NCBI GenBank assembly: GCA_027854065.1 | Contig: JAQGEF010000012.1 | Span: forward strand, 1 to 64,000 | Direction: 5' to 3' | Origin: Polluticaenibacter yanchengensis | GTDB lineage: Bacteria; Bacteroidota; Bacteroidia; Chitinophagales; Chitinophagaceae | Length of the DNA: 64,000 nucleotides | Part shown: positions 16,296 through 25,954 of the stretch, piece after piece | How positions within the stretch are numbered: position 1 is the stretch's first letter | Layout of the letters: every line of letters begins with the position of its first letter | The notes under the pieces: model-generated | Databases searched by the model: none | The model's input: the letters and a program-made list of their open reading frames with translations, nothing else | Told to the model about the DNA's origin: nothing | Made by a program: the position numbers and the translations under genes

Positions 16296-18557
16296 ATGCT
16301 ACGAAAAGTAAGAACATTTTTATTTGGTGTTTATACGTCGCTGCCTGTACAACTTTTTTTACTCCATTTTAAAAAGTTCCAGGTATTGCTTATATTTTGG
16401 TTCATATTAATAGCTACCATTAACGGGCACTTTATGTTTGAATATGGCGCCAATATGTTGTTTCTCTACCCGGAATACTTAGGGTCGGTCAACTGGGTGA
16501 GTATGGCCATCCTCGGGTCCGCTTTCGGAATGTTTATATCCTGCTGGAATATTACCACTTTTATCTTGCATGCCAAGCGTTTAAAATTCCTGGCGGCCAC
16601 AGCCCAGCCCTTCTTAAAGTTTTCTATCAATAACTTACTCATCCCGATCCTCTTCCTTGTCATTTACTACATAAAAACCTATTCATTTTTATATCACCAG
16701 CAATTATTGCCAACCGGCCAGGTCCTCTTTCTGATGCTGTCCTCATTGCTGAGTTGTTTAGTTACATTATTGTTCATTTATCTCTACTTTTTTGGTGCGG
16801 ACAGAACTATTTATAAGACAATGCCCATTAATGACCAGGAGATCTTAAATAAGTACAAAGACGATTATGCGGCACAGCCTTATAACGACTATACTTATAT
16901 GAATGTGCATTATTACCTGAGCGGCACATTAAAACTGAAAGTACCCAGGAATGTGAATCACTATTCAACCGGCTTTTTAGATTCCATTTTTAAACAACAC
17001 CACCGGGCTGCTATTTTATTCATCAGTATCATTATTGCTTTACTGATAGCCAGTAGCTTTTTTATTGAAACGTCCCTGCTGCAGGTACCTGCGGGCGCCA
17101 GTATTACCGCATTCTTCGCATTGCTGATTGTTATTGCCGGTGCCTTATCCTATATTTTTGGTACATGGAGCTTAATCGTTGTCTTTTTCGCCATTTTCGG
17201 TTTAAATAGTTTTTACAAGTTCAGCTTCAGGCCGTCGCAGAACAAAGCTTATGGTTTGGTATACGACGATTCACTGAGAACGGTTTATAGCAGGAAAGCA
17301 ATTAACGACCTGGCAGCCGATGAAAAAATCACGGCCGATTCTTTACATTTCATCAATATACTGAATAACTGGAAACGCAGGCAAACTTCGGACAAACCTA
17401 CGATTACTTTTGTATCGGTAAGCGGGGGTGGCAGTCGTTCCGCACTATTTACTGCGGAGATTATGTATGCCTTGGACTCTATTACCAACCACCACTTTTA
17501 TCAGTCCACTATTGCCATCACCGGTGCATCCGGCGGCATGCTGGGTGCAGCCTGGTACAGGGCACTGAATTTAAAAGTACAGGAAAAGCAGATAGCACAA
17601 AAGTTGGTGGGCCCTTACCTGGAACTGATCAGTAAAGACCTGCTTAACCCCATTTTCTCATCAATGGTTACGAGAGACCTCGTAACACCGCCACAATATT
17701 TCACCTACCAGGATCAGCGCTATACAAAAGACAGAGGCTATGCTTTTGAGCAAAATTTCGATGCCAATACATTAGGATTTTTAAATCATTCTATCGATTA
17801 TTATAAAGGCATGGAGCAAAATGCGGAAACACCTGTTATGATACTGAGTAATGTGAATACGATTGACGCCCGTAAATTCAATATTTGCGCTCAGCCGATC
17901 AGCTTCCTGATGCGGCCCAACACGCCCTCCTATATTGATAAATACAATGATGCGGACGCGATAGACTTTAAAGCGTTTTTCAGGAATAATAATGGCGGTA
18001 ATCTAAGCATGTTATCCGCACTCAGGATGAATGCAACATTTCCTTATGTACTGCCAAACGTCCACCTTCCTACCTCTCCTATCATCGATGTAATGGACGC
18101 CGGTTTCCGGGATAATACAGGGCTGGAAAACGCCATTCGGTTTTTATCTTTTTTCAACGACTGGCTCACTCAAAACTGCGAGGAGATACTGCTGGTACAA
18201 ATAATGGACAGGCCGCAGGGGTCATGGAACAGGTTTGTAGAAAAATCACCTACCATTACCGACCCAATCCTAAAACCGGCAACATTGACGCAAAAAAACA
18301 TGTTCCACTTCCAGGAGTATTCACAGATGTTATTACTGGAAGAATATGCCAGGCATAACCCTAAATTCAAACGCGTCTTGCTGGAATATATTCCTTTCAA
18401 TAAAAAGAACGCGGCTTCACTGAGTTTTCATTTAACCGAAAAAGAAAAACGGGATATCAAAGCCACCATCTCATCACCACCGGTTATAGAGAACTACCAG
18501 CAGATCGTAAACTCTTTAAATGCCGGTTCCATATCCACAATAAAAGTTAAACCGTAA
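16296..18557 (+). CDS. Membrane-anchored patatin-like phospholipase
   Basis: The 753-residue protein has an N-terminal half with about six hydrophobic spans, the first at about residues 28-48 and the last ending near 290. A patatin domain follows: an oxyanion-type glycine loop (SGGGSRS near 376), the nucleophile elbow GASGG near 410-414 and the dyad aspartate in DAGFRDN near 601. Patatins are Ser-Asp lipid acyl hydrolases. The membrane fusion suggests action on bilayer lipids, which is inference. I chose the ATG, not the TTG two codons earlier. The 3' end overlaps the convergent MBL gene by 11 bp. Confidence 0.82.
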   Translation: MLRKVRTFLFGVYTSLPVQLFLLHFKKFQVLLIFWFILIATINGHFMFEYGANMLFLYPEYLGSVNWVSMAILGSAFGMFISCWNITTFILHAKRLKFLAATAQPFLKFSINNLLIPILFLVIYYIKTYSFLYHQQLLPTGQVLFLMLSSLLSCLVTLLFIYLYFFGADRTIYKTMPINDQEILNKYKDDYAAQPYNDYTYMNVHYYLSGTLKLKVPRNVNHYSTGFLDSIFKQHHRAAILFISIIIALLIASSFFIETSLLQVPAGASITAFFALLIVIAGALSYIFGTWSLIVVFFAIFGLNSFYKFSFRPSQNKAYGLVYDDSLRTVYSRKAINDLAADEKITADSLHFINILNNWKRRQTSDKPTITFVSVSGGGSRSALFTAEIMYALDSITNHHFYQSTIAITGASGGMLGAAWYRALNLKVQEKQIAQKLVGPYLELISKDLLNPIFSSMVTRDLVTPPQYFTYQDQRYTKDRGYAFEQNFDANTLGFLNHSIDYYKGMEQNAETPVMILSNVNTIDARKFNICAQPISFLMRPNTPSYIDKYNDADAIDFKAFFRNNNGGNLSMLSALRMNATFPYVLPNVHLPTSPIIDVMDAGFRDNTGLENAIRFLSFFNDWLTQNCEEILLVQIMDRPQGSWNRFVEKSPTITDPILKPATLTQKNMFHFQEYSQMLLLEEYARHNPKFKRVLLEYIPFNKKNAASLSFHLTEKEKRDIKATISSPPVIENYQQIVNSLNAGSISTIKVKP

Positions 18558-19311
18558 TTTTTAAACCATCGTACGCAAGCATCACGTTGGTTGGCAGTAA
18601 TTTTGTGATATCCTCCGTCTTGCCCAACTGGTGGCTGATATGCGTAAGATAACCATTCTCTACCTGCAAGTCGTTCATCACTGATAACGCCTGGGACAAG
18701 GTATAATGAGAAATATGGTCTTTCAATCTCAGCGCATTTAAAACCAAATGCTTAATTCCCTTTATTTTCTCCATTTCAGTCGCATCTATAAAATTCGCAT
18801 CCGTGATATAAGCAAAATCTCCGAATTTAAAGCCATAAACAGGCATTTTATGATGCATTACCAGTATTGGTTCAATATAAATATCCCCGATAGTAAAAGG
18901 TGTTAAATCAATTTCATGCAGTACAATGTCCGGTACCCCCGGATACTTAAAATCCCTGAAAGCATAAGGAATTTCATTACGCACACCTTGCAGGCTGATC
19001 GCATTACCATAAACAGGTGTTTCTGTACCCTGCAAAAACTGGAATGCCCTGGTATCGTCCAACCCGGCTATATGGTCTTTATGCGGGTGTGTAATTAACA
19101 CCGCATCCAGTTTATCTACATTCTCACGCAGCATCTGTTGCCGGAAGTCCGGCCCTGCATCCACCACAATGGTGGTAGTAGCACTCCTTACCAGTAAACT
19201 ACTGCGTAGTCTTTTATCCCGGGCATCCGTTGATAAACAAACTTCGCATTTGCAACCAATCATTGGCACACCGCTACTGGTACCTGTTCCTAAAAATGTA
19301 AATTCCAACAA
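18547..19311 (-). CDS. MBL-fold metallohydrolase, PhnP-like
   Basis: The 254-residue protein has the metallo-beta-lactamase motif HxHxDH (H75, H77, D79, H80). It also has an N-terminal Cys cluster, GCKCEVC at 19-25, like the structural zinc site of PhnP. TGTSSGVPMIGC at the start is typical of this subgroup. PhnP is a cyclic phosphodiesterase, but no phosphonate genes are nearby, so the substrate here is open. It overlaps the 3' end of the patatin gene. Confidence 0.85.
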   Translation of the reverse strand: MLEFTFLGTGTSSGVPMIGCKCEVCLSTDARDKRLRSSLLVRSATTTIVVDAGPDFRQQMLRENVDKLDAVLITHPHKDHIAGLDDTRAFQFLQGTETPVYGNAISLQGVRNEIPYAFRDFKYPGVPDIVLHEIDLTPFTIGDIYIEPILVMHHKMPVYGFKFGDFAYITDANFIDATEMEKIKGIKHLVLNALRLKDHISHYTLSQALSVMNDLQVENGYLTHISHQLGKTEDITKLLPTNVMLAYDGLKITV

Positions 19312-19404
19312 TTTTTTAATTTATTTATTTTGGGCGCATGCTTTTGCAATAACCGCCGGTTTATACAGCCTTACAAATATAATCAAGTCTTTGGTTCTGC
19401 AAAA

Positions 19405-19516
19405 GCACCGGGCTATACGCAGTACTCCCGGGCGGCAATGCCACCCCCATAGCTGCGCTAACCATTATTTCCTATGCCGCCCGGGCGGTACTTTGCTGCT
19501 ATCCCTTGCGCTGGCC
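19405..19516 (-). repeat. Dispersed palindromic repeat, family 2, copy a
   Basis: On the minus strand it starts AAGGGATAGCAGCAAAGTAC and ends GGAGTACTGCGTATAGCCCG, with the self-complementary block GCCCGGGC inside each half. The same ends occur in copies at 19680 and 59172. The two ends are imperfect reverse complements of each other, so one copy can fold into a long hairpin. Confidence 0.8.
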
Positions 19517-19679
19517 TTATCAGTATATAAGCCGTTAAACTTTTAACTGACAACTGTTACAAACATTAATTCATCACTTTCATTTACATTTTCTATTGTA
19601 TTTTTGTAAAATATCCATACTTTATTGATATTTAGAGGCTGGTAGAAATAATGCGGTAAAATTGATACCTGACCGCGTG

Positions 19680-19796
19680 AGGGATAGCAGCAAAGTACCC
19701 CGCAGGACCGCCCGGAAGCGGAGATAGTATGCCAGCCGATAACAAGATATAACCGGATAAGTGGCGGACAGAGGAGTACTGCGGATAGCCCGGCCC
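19680..19796 (+). repeat. Dispersed palindromic repeat, family 2, copy b
   Basis: It starts AGGGATAGCAGCAAAGTACC and ends GAGTACTGCGGATAGCCCGG. The orientation is opposite to copy a, 163 bp away. The central part differs from copies a and c, while the two ends are kept. Confidence 0.8.
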
Positions 19797-19912
19797 TATG
19801 CGCCGGCAGTATTAAAAAATTTATTTCCCGGCTGTGTATAACAATAAGCACAAACGCGCATTGGGCACGCCCGGAAAGAAAAAAAATAAAACATTATTTA
19901 GCGACACAATAC

Positions 19913-21508
19913 ATGAAATACGCGTCAGAAATAAACAGAAGAAGAACATTTGCTATTATAAGCCACCCCGATGCCGGTAAAACAACATTGACAGAAAAGT
20001 TCCTTTTATTCGGGGGCGCCATACAAACTGCAGGTGCCGTAAAAAGCAACAAAATTAAAAAGCATGCTACGAGTGATTTCATGGAAATTGAACGCCAGAG
20101 AGGGATTTCTGTGGCTACATCCGTAATGACTTTTGAATACAAGAACACACTTATAAACCTGTTGGATACCCCGGGCCACAAAGACTTTGCGGAAGATACT
20201 TACAGGACGCTGACAGCAGTGGACAGTGTGATACTGGTAGTAGACAGCGTGAATGGTGTGGAAGACCAGACACGTCGCCTGATGGAAGTAATCAGCATGC
20301 GCAAAACACCTGTAATGGTGTTTATCAATAAAATGGACCGCGATGGCAAAAACCGCTTTGACCTATTGGAAGAAATAGAGGCGGAACTGAAAATAAACCT
20401 GCACCCGATGACCTGGCCTATTAACAGCGGTAAGGATTTTAAAGGTGTTTACGATTTACGCCAGGAAAGCCTGGTACTTTTTACTGCCGGTACCAAAGCC
20501 GATGATGAAGAGGACGTGGTAGAGATAAAGGACCTTTCCGGTGATACTTTAGATAAAAAAATTGGTAATACAGACGCAGATATTTTACGTGAGGATGTGG
20601 AATTGGTGGACGGTGTATATGGTGTACTGGACAAAGCGAAATACAGAAGCGGAGATATCGCACCGGTATTTTTCGGCAGTGCAGTGAACAACTTTGGCGT
20701 AAAAGAAATGCTGGATACCTTTATTGAAATTGCGCCGGACCCTCAGCCCCGCGCGACCACTGAAAGGGACGTAGAACCGGGAGAGCCTAAAATGAGTGGC
20801 TTCGTATTTAAAATACACGCCAACTTAGACCCTAAACATCGTGACAGGATCGCATTTTTCCGTATTTGCAGTGGTAAGTTTGAGCGGAACAAATATTATC
20901 ACCATGTGCGTTTGGATAAAGATTTCCGTTTTAGTAATCCCTATACTTTCCTTGCCCGCAGTAAAGATGTTGTAGAAGATGCTTACCCCGGAGATATTGT
21001 GGGTTTGTTTGATACAGGGAACTTTAAGATTGGTGATACCTTAACAGAAGGCGAAAACTTTTTCTTTACCGGCATTCCATCCTTTAGCCCGGAGATATTT
21101 AAGGAGGTGGTGAATAAGGACCCGATGAAAACCAAGCAACTGGAAAAAGGTTTGATGCAACTGACGGATGAAGGCGTTGCCCAGCTATTTACACAGTTTG
21201 GCGGCAATAAAAAAATCATTGGTTGCGTTGGTGAACTCCAGTTTGAAGTGATCCAATACCGTTTATTACAGGAATACGGAGCATCTGTTCAGTTCAATAC
21301 ATTGCCTTTCTACAAAGCCTGCTGGATCACCAGCAACGATAAAAAGAAACTGGACGATTTCACCCGTTTTAAAATGCAGAACGTGGGTGAAGATAAAGAT
21401 GGCAACCAGGTTTACCTGGCACAAAGCGAATGGTTCTTACAAACAGAACGAAATAATAATCCTGATATTGAATTCCACTTTACCAGTGAGATCCACAAGG
21501 GATTATAA
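19913..21508 (+). CDS. prfC: Peptide chain release factor 3
   Basis: The 531-residue translational GTPase has G1 SHPDAGKTT (residues 17-25), an RF3-type switch region ([15 protein letters not shown]), G3 DTPGHKDF and G4 NKMD. The [17 protein letters not shown] segment is diagnostic for RF3 over EF-G. RF3 recycles RF1/RF2 from the ribosome after peptide release. Length is typical. The gene stands alone between repeats and a strong terminator. Confidence 0.97.
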   Translation: MKYASEINRRRTFAIISHPDAGKTTLTEKFLLFGGAIQTAGAVKSNKIKKHATSDFMEIERQRGISVATSVMTFEYKNTLINLLDTPGHKDFAEDTYRTLTAVDSVILVVDSVNGVEDQTRRLMEVISMRKTPVMVFINKMDRDGKNRFDLLEEIEAELKINLHPMTWPINSGKDFKGVYDLRQESLVLFTAGTKADDEEDVVEIKDLSGDTLDKKIGNTDADILREDVELVDGVYGVLDKAKYRSGDIAPVFFGSAVNNFGVKEMLDTFIEIAPDPQPRATTERDVEPGEPKMSGFVFKIHANLDPKHRDRIAFFRICSGKFERNKYYHHVRLDKDFRFSNPYTFLARSKDVVEDAYPGDIVGLFDTGNFKIGDTLTEGENFFFTGIPSFSPEIFKEVVNKDPMKTKQLEKGLMQLTDEGVAQLFTQFGGNKKIIGCVGELQFEVIQYRLLQEYGASVQFNTLPFYKACWITSNDKKKLDDFTRFKMQNVGEDKDGNQVYLAQSEWFLQTERNNNPDIEFHFTSEIHKGL

Positions 21509-21530
21509 TATAATTGATCGTATTTATTTA

Positions 21531-21563
21531 AAAGTTGCCGGTTAAAAACCGGCAACTTTTTTT
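21531..21563 (+). terminator. Rho-independent terminator of prfC
   Basis: A 13-bp stem (arms 21531-21543 and 21547-21559, core GTTGCCGGTT) has an AAA loop and is followed by a run of T. Confidence 0.92.
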
Positions 21564-21654
21564 ATTTATGTTAGCGAAGCACCCGGTATTACCGGAAGCA
21601 TAAGTATTAATTCTAAGTTTGTCTTAAATTTGAACTGATATAAACGGAATACTG

Positions 21655-22113
21655 ATGCAGCAATTACAAGAAGGCAGTTTTTTAAAAGCAACGGCATTAT
21701 TGGATGAAACCATATTTGAAGGGACAACTATTTTTTTAACGGAGTATAATGATAAAGGAACTGTTGGCTGCATCGTGAATAAGGCATTTGGCAGGTCTAT
21801 TAATGAATTATCGGAATTTTTATATGTCCCGGAATTCCCACTCTATAATGGTGGCCCGGTGGCTACGGAATATTTATTTTTTATACACCAGGCACCTGCA
21901 ATTATACCGGGCGGCAAACTGGTAAAAGATGGCGTATATGTATCCGGCAGTTTTAAACAAGCCATAGAAGCACTGTGCAAAAAACAGGTAGATGAAAACG
22001 ATCTGAAGATTTTTGTTGGCTACTGTGGCTGGGACAAAGATCAACTGGAAGGAGAAATTGCAGAAGGTAGCTGGAAGGTTGTAAATGATAATGCGGTGTT
22101 TGCATTTGAATAA
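21655..22113 (+). CDS. YqgE/AlgH family protein
   Basis: The 152-residue protein has the UPF0301 pattern: GSFLKATALLDETIF at the start, DKGTVGCIVNKAFG, then YNGGPV and a C-terminal FVGYCGWDKDQLEGEIAEGSW. AlgH/YqgE proteins are widespread, and a redox or regulatory role has been proposed. It has its own TAAATTTG element at 21625-21632, about 22 nt before the ATG. The following histidine phosphatase gene is 133 bp away and likely independent. Confidence 0.92.
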   Translation: MQQLQEGSFLKATALLDETIFEGTTIFLTEYNDKGTVGCIVNKAFGRSINELSEFLYVPEFPLYNGGPVATEYLFFIHQAPAIIPGGKLVKDGVYVSGSFKQAIEALCKKQVDENDLKIFVGYCGWDKDQLEGEIAEGSWKVVNDNAVFAFE

Positions 22114-22246
22114 AGCCTTCAAGCTATAATTTTATGAGATCTATAAGCTTTCCCGCCCGGCTTTTAAAGATTGTTCTTTGCGAAAATTACTTATATTGCA
22201 GGTATCATTTTACTATATCGTCTAACTTTTAACTGGTGTGAAATAT

Positions 22247-22951
22247 ATGCGTCCTAAAAGAATAATACTTGTACGACATGGAGAATCAGAAGGAAATTTG
22301 GATAGAAATACTTACGCCAATAAGCAGGACTACAAATTGCTCTTAACGCCTAAAGGCGTAAAGCAGGCGGAAGCAGCTGGGAAGCAACTAAATGAGATCA
22401 TCGGGAATGAGTCGGCGTTGTTTTTTGTATCGCCCATGTGGCGCACGAGGATGACTTTTGAGTACATGGTGAAAGAAATGGGCCCTGACTTTAAATATGC
22501 CTGGAGCGAAGACCCCAGGCTAAGAGAACAGGAATGGGGTCATTTCAGGGATCTGAAAGCGAATGTGCAGATTGATGATGAGCGCAACAAATTCGGCACA
22601 TTTTATTACCGTATAAAAGATGGCGAAAGTTGTGCCGATGTCTACGACAGGGTCAGCGACTTTATGCATAGTTTACACAGAAGTTTCGTAAGCGATAAGC
22701 TGGAAGAAAATATTGTTATTGTTACTCATGGTATGACCCTGAGAATATTCCTGATGAGATGGTTCAAATGGACGGTAGAAGAGTTTGAAAGCTTAAGAAA
22801 TCCGAAAAATTGCGAAATTGTCCAGATGCTATTGAACGAAGAAACCCAGCGTTATGAGATCGTCTCGGAGTTGAAACGCCGTTTTTTACAGGAAGAGGAT
22901 TGTTATAACTGGAAATTTGTTCAACCACCCAATCTACCATATATCCAATAA
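22247..22951 (+). CDS. Histidine phosphatase superfamily protein (phosphoglycerate mutase-like)
   Basis: The 234-residue protein has the catalytic LVRHGESEGN motif (phospho-accepting H11) and the second His in VIVTHGMTLRIFLMR. The proton-donor region is LREQEWGHF. The sequence fits the broad phosphatase branch rather than GpmA glycolytic mutase. A GTG three codons upstream is the alternative start. It stands between yqgE and a thioesterase gene. The substrate is unknown. Confidence 0.85.
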   Translation: MRPKRIILVRHGESEGNLDRNTYANKQDYKLLLTPKGVKQAEAAGKQLNEIIGNESALFFVSPMWRTRMTFEYMVKEMGPDFKYAWSEDPRLREQEWGHFRDLKANVQIDDERNKFGTFYYRIKDGESCADVYDRVSDFMHSLHRSFVSDKLEENIVIVTHGMTLRIFLMRWFKWTVEEFESLRNPKNCEIVQMLLNEETQRYEIVSELKRRFLQEEDCYNWKFVQPPNLPYIQ

Positions 22952-23022
22952 AATCAATTACTTATTCACATTTACTCCCTAATAAATCCTTACATTCGTT
23001 TGAACTAAATGTTTTAGATCTG

Positions 23023-23409
23023 ATGTCAACAATTGAGGAACGTATTGCAGGGGCAGAAACACGCATTTTCAAAGCGGTGTTCCCTAACACCACCAACCAC
23101 TACGATACATTATTTGGCGGAACGGCCATGCAGTTAATGGATGAAGTTGCTTTTATAACAGCAACGCGTTTTAGCAGGAAAAAAGTGGTTACAGTCAGCA
23201 GCGACAGGATTGACTTTAACAAATCAATAGCCGGGGGAACTTTAATAGAACTGGTAGGCACAATAAAATCCATTGGCAACACCAGCCTGAAAGTCCTGGT
23301 TGAAATTTTCATAGAAGAAATGTATTCCGATACCAGGGAAAAAGCCATTACCGGCGAATTTACTTTTGTTGCTATTAACGATCAGAAAAAGCCGATCAGT
23401 ATATTATAG
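23023..23409 (+). CDS. Acyl-CoA thioesterase, hotdog fold (YciA-like)
   Basis: The 128-residue single hotdog domain has the family signature: FPNTTNHYDTLFGGTAMQLMDEVAF, then VTVSSDRIDFNKSIAGG. It hydrolyses acyl-CoA to free acid and CoA and probably acts as a homohexamer. A near-consensus TTCGTTTG lies about 20 nt before the ATG. It is convergent with the AraC gene, with a shared terminator hairpin. Confidence 0.9.
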   Translation: MSTIEERIAGAETRIFKAVFPNTTNHYDTLFGGTAMQLMDEVAFITATRFSRKKVVTVSSDRIDFNKSIAGGTLIELVGTIKSIGNTSLKVLVEIFIEEMYSDTREKAITGEFTFVAINDQKKPISIL

Positions 23410-23420
23410 GTTTTATACAA

Positions 23421-23466
23421 ACTGAAAGAAGCTCAGTGCTTTTATACCTACTATGCTTCTTTCAGT
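23421..23466. terminator. Shared terminator hairpin overlapping the end of the AraC gene
   Basis: ACTGAAAGAAGC (23421-23432) pairs perfectly with GCTTCTTTCAGT (23455-23466) over 12 bp. The right arm encodes the last residues of the convergent AraC gene, whose stop codon is at 23451-23453. T-rich sequence follows the stem on the plus strand. Confidence 0.75.
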
Positions 23467-24335
23467 TCTTTTCGCTTATACTTTACTAAATATTCCGTTG
23501 GAGAAATACCGATCACCCGTTTAAAAACCCTGTTAAAAGAAATGGCATTATTAAAGCCTACCGCATATCCAACGGATGAAATGGAATCATAATTCCCGTT
23601 CAGCATTTTTTTACAGGCCTCATTGATCCTTATTTCATTTAAAAAGTTCATATAAGTGCGGCGCGTATGCTTTTTAAAGTATTTACAGAACGCATGCGGG
23701 GTGATATGCGCCACTTCGGCAATTTTCTTAAGTGTAATATTTTCTGTATAATGTTGCAGGGAATACTGGTAAATATCATTAATACGCAGACCTTCAATAT
23801 CACTGAATTTGTGTTTGGCCACGCCGGTTGATAATACTTTGTATTCCACATTGGGATTGGCCATTATCTGAAGCATTTCAAAGAACAGCATCACTCTTTT
23901 AAAGCCGTTACTTTGAGAGATTTTTATCATCATCTCTGTTACCTGGCCTGCAATATTGCCCGGTAACTGGAAGCCGCTTTGTACGATGTTTAAAAACTTA
24001 ATAACGTTGGAGAACTCCGGGAACTGCATAAAACTGTGTTTCAGCTTGTCAATATTAAAATAGACATGTATGGCATGAATATTATCCGGAATGGTTTCAT
24101 CGATATCCTGGGCAGAAAACATATGTGGCTGATTAGGGCCAAACATATAAACTTCACCGGTAAATATCTGCTGAGTGTAATTACCCACTATCAAAGTGCC
24201 GTCGCCTTTCAGAATAGTAGTTATCTGCGCTTCTGCATGACGATGGAAGTGGCTGTAAAAGTTAGGAAGTTTATCTTCCTGAACCACAATTGATCCGTCC
24301 TCTACTACAGGAATTGTAAATTGTAATACTTTCAT
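23451..24335 (-). CDS. AraC family transcriptional regulator
   Basis: The 294-residue protein has an N-terminal cupin-like sensor domain (SHFHRHAEAQITTILKGDGTLIVG, then VYMFGPNQPHMF). Two C-terminal AraC helix-turn-helix motifs follow (ITLKKIAEVAHITPHAFCKYFKKHT and ISSVGYAVGFNNAISFNRVFKRVIGISPTEY). The ligand is unknown. It is divergent from a Crp-type regulator followed by a pirin, and these could be its targets. Confidence 0.93.
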   Translation of the reverse strand: MKVLQFTIPVVEDGSIVVQEDKLPNFYSHFHRHAEAQITTILKGDGTLIVGNYTQQIFTGEVYMFGPNQPHMFSAQDIDETIPDNIHAIHVYFNIDKLKHSFMQFPEFSNVIKFLNIVQSGFQLPGNIAGQVTEMMIKISQSNGFKRVMLFFEMLQIMANPNVEYKVLSTGVAKHKFSDIEGLRINDIYQYSLQHYTENITLKKIAEVAHITPHAFCKYFKKHTRRTYMNFLNEIRINEACKKMLNGNYDSISSVGYAVGFNNAISFNRVFKRVIGISPTEYLVKYKRKELKEA

Positions 24336-24467
24336 TAAACCAATATTACTAAATAATTATCAATTGAACTACAAGTCTGGAAATTTCTGTTTATCAATAA
24401 ACAATAATTGCTATTGTTTCTAAAAGCTGCAGATGTGTTACCTTAGTTTAAATTTTACCGGAGAAAA

Positions 24468-25064
24468 ATGATACAAACGGAAGATAATTTACCAGTAATC
24501 AAACTGTTGCAACAGTTAAGTCCCTATGTACCCTATACCAATGAAAATATTGAAATTTTCTTACAATACTTTCAGGTAAAGACGATTAAGAAAAAACAAT
24601 CTTTCTTAACACCCGGATACCTCACTAAGTATGTTGGATGGGTAAACAGTGGCTGCTTAAGATCCTATACTTTAGATGATAACGGGTTCGAGCATATCCT
24701 GCAATTCGCTCCTGAAAACTGGTGGATCACCGATATGCTCGGTTTTGTAAAACAAACCCAGGGATGCCTGTATGTGGATGCCGTACTGGACTCGGAACTT
24801 CTGGTATTGACACGCGAAAATCAACTGAAATTGTTTAAAGAGATACCTGCATTTGAAAGTTATTTCAGGACCATTACAGAAAACGCATTAATTAGTACTC
24901 AACTAAGATTAATGAGTAACTTAAGCGCCCCTGCGGCAGAGCGTTACAATAACTTTTGTACGACCTATCCCAAACTGATAGATATTATTCCGCAGAAACA
25001 AGTAGCGGCATTTATTGGCGTTACACCGGAGTTTTTAAGCAAACTAAAAAAGCAGCATACTTAA
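24468..25064 (+). CDS. Crp/Fnr family transcriptional regulator
   Basis: The 198-residue protein has a cyclic-nucleotide-binding-like beta barrel (TIKKKQSFLTPGYLTKYVGWVNSG) and a C-terminal HTH (IPQKQVAAFIGVTPEFLSKLKK). It lacks the cAMP-binding residues and Fe-S cysteines of Crp and Fnr, as is usual for this Bacteroidota subgroup. A pirin gene starts 59 bp downstream. The second Crp-like regulator, at 29309-29872, shares the layout. Confidence 0.88.
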   Translation: MIQTEDNLPVIKLLQQLSPYVPYTNENIEIFLQYFQVKTIKKKQSFLTPGYLTKYVGWVNSGCLRSYTLDDNGFEHILQFAPENWWITDMLGFVKQTQGCLYVDAVLDSELLVLTRENQLKLFKEIPAFESYFRTITENALISTQLRLMSNLSAPAAERYNNFCTTYPKLIDIIPQKQVAAFIGVTPEFLSKLKKQHT

Positions 25065-25123
25065 TCTACATTAATTTTCAACCGGAACCTATATGGTAAT
25101 TTTGTGTCATAAAAATAAAGATT

Positions 25124-25843
25124 ATGGCAAATTACAGTTATCATAAAGCAGATACCAGGGGCCGTGCAAATCATGGCTGGCTGAGCAGTTTTCACAGTTT
25201 TAGTTTTGCAGAGTTCTATGATCCAAGCCGGATGAGTTTTGGCGCACTGCGTGTATTAAATGACGATACGGTAGCAGCCGGTATGGGGTTTGGTACCCAT
25301 GGCCACAGTAATATGGAAATCATCAGCATTCCTTTGGAGGGTGATCTGGAACATGCAGACAGCATGGGCAATAAAGAAGTGATCCGTCATGGAGACATCC
25401 AGGTAATGAGTGCCGGCTCAGGCATCAAACACAGCGAATACAACCATAGCAAAGCAAGTGAGGTAAAGTTTTTGCAAATATGGGTCATACCGAATAAACT
25501 GAATGTAACACCCCGTTACGACCAGATCACGTTGAACGTAGCAGACCGTCACAACCGTTTACAGCAGGTGATCTCTCCCAACGAAAACGACGAGGGTATG
25601 TGGATTCACCAGAATGCCTGGTTTCATATAGGGAACTTTGACAACGGTATTGAAACCACCTATCATTTAAAAGGCAGCCAAAACGGGGTGTATGCATTTG
25701 TTATTAAAGGTAGCTTTGAAGTAGATGGACAAACATTAAACAGCAGGGACGGCTTAGGTATTTCCAATACTAAAGCCATCAATATTAAAGCGACTGGAAA
25801 TGATGCTGAAATATTATTAATGGAAGTACCCATGCAGTTCTAA
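25124..25843 (+). CDS. Pirin family protein (YhaK-like bicupin)
   Basis: The 239-residue protein has the pirin N-terminal domain with metal-ligand histidines in FGTHGHSNMEII and GSGIKHSEYN, and the second cupin domain typical of YhaK-type pirins. Some pirins have quercetinase activity and others act as redox-linked regulators; which applies here is not clear. It has its own TAATTTTG element (25097-25104), 19 nt before the ATG, and lies just after a Crp-type regulator. Confidence 0.92.
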   Translation: MANYSYHKADTRGRANHGWLSSFHSFSFAEFYDPSRMSFGALRVLNDDTVAAGMGFGTHGHSNMEIISIPLEGDLEHADSMGNKEVIRHGDIQVMSAGSGIKHSEYNHSKASEVKFLQIWVIPNKLNVTPRYDQITLNVADRHNRLQQVISPNENDEGMWIHQNAWFHIGNFDNGIETTYHLKGSQNGVYAFVIKGSFEVDGQTLNSRDGLGISNTKAINIKATGNDAEILLMEVPMQF

Positions 25844-25857
25844 AAAACGATAACAAA

Positions 25858-25891
25858 AACCGTCCTTGATATAAAGTTGTCAAGGACGGTT
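25858..25891. terminator. Hairpin after the pirin gene
   Basis: AACCGTCCTTGA (25858-25869) pairs with TCAAGGACGGTT (25880-25891). The T-run is on the minus strand side, so it may work better leftward, although the nearest leftward gene ends 260 bp away. It probably works as a bidirectional block. Confidence 0.65.
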
Positions 25892-25954
25892 CCTCATTTA
25901 TACTAATAGGTATTTAATTAGAAATTATATCTATATTGTATAATAACATGAATA

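Larger units (their letters stand above)
19312..19912. other. Gene-free 601-bp region with two inverted family 2 repeats
   Basis: No coding sequence here has start context or composition that I trust; ORFs in this stretch run through repeat sequence. It contains two copies of family 2 in opposite orientation (19405-19516 minus, 19680-19796 plus), separated by about 163 bp of AT-rich sequence. The right end leads into prfC with no clear TAnnTTTG element. Confidence 0.6.

Noticed and set aside
19543..19851. 102-residue minus-strand protein before prfC
   Set aside because: It runs through a family 2 repeat and has no plausible domain or promoter.
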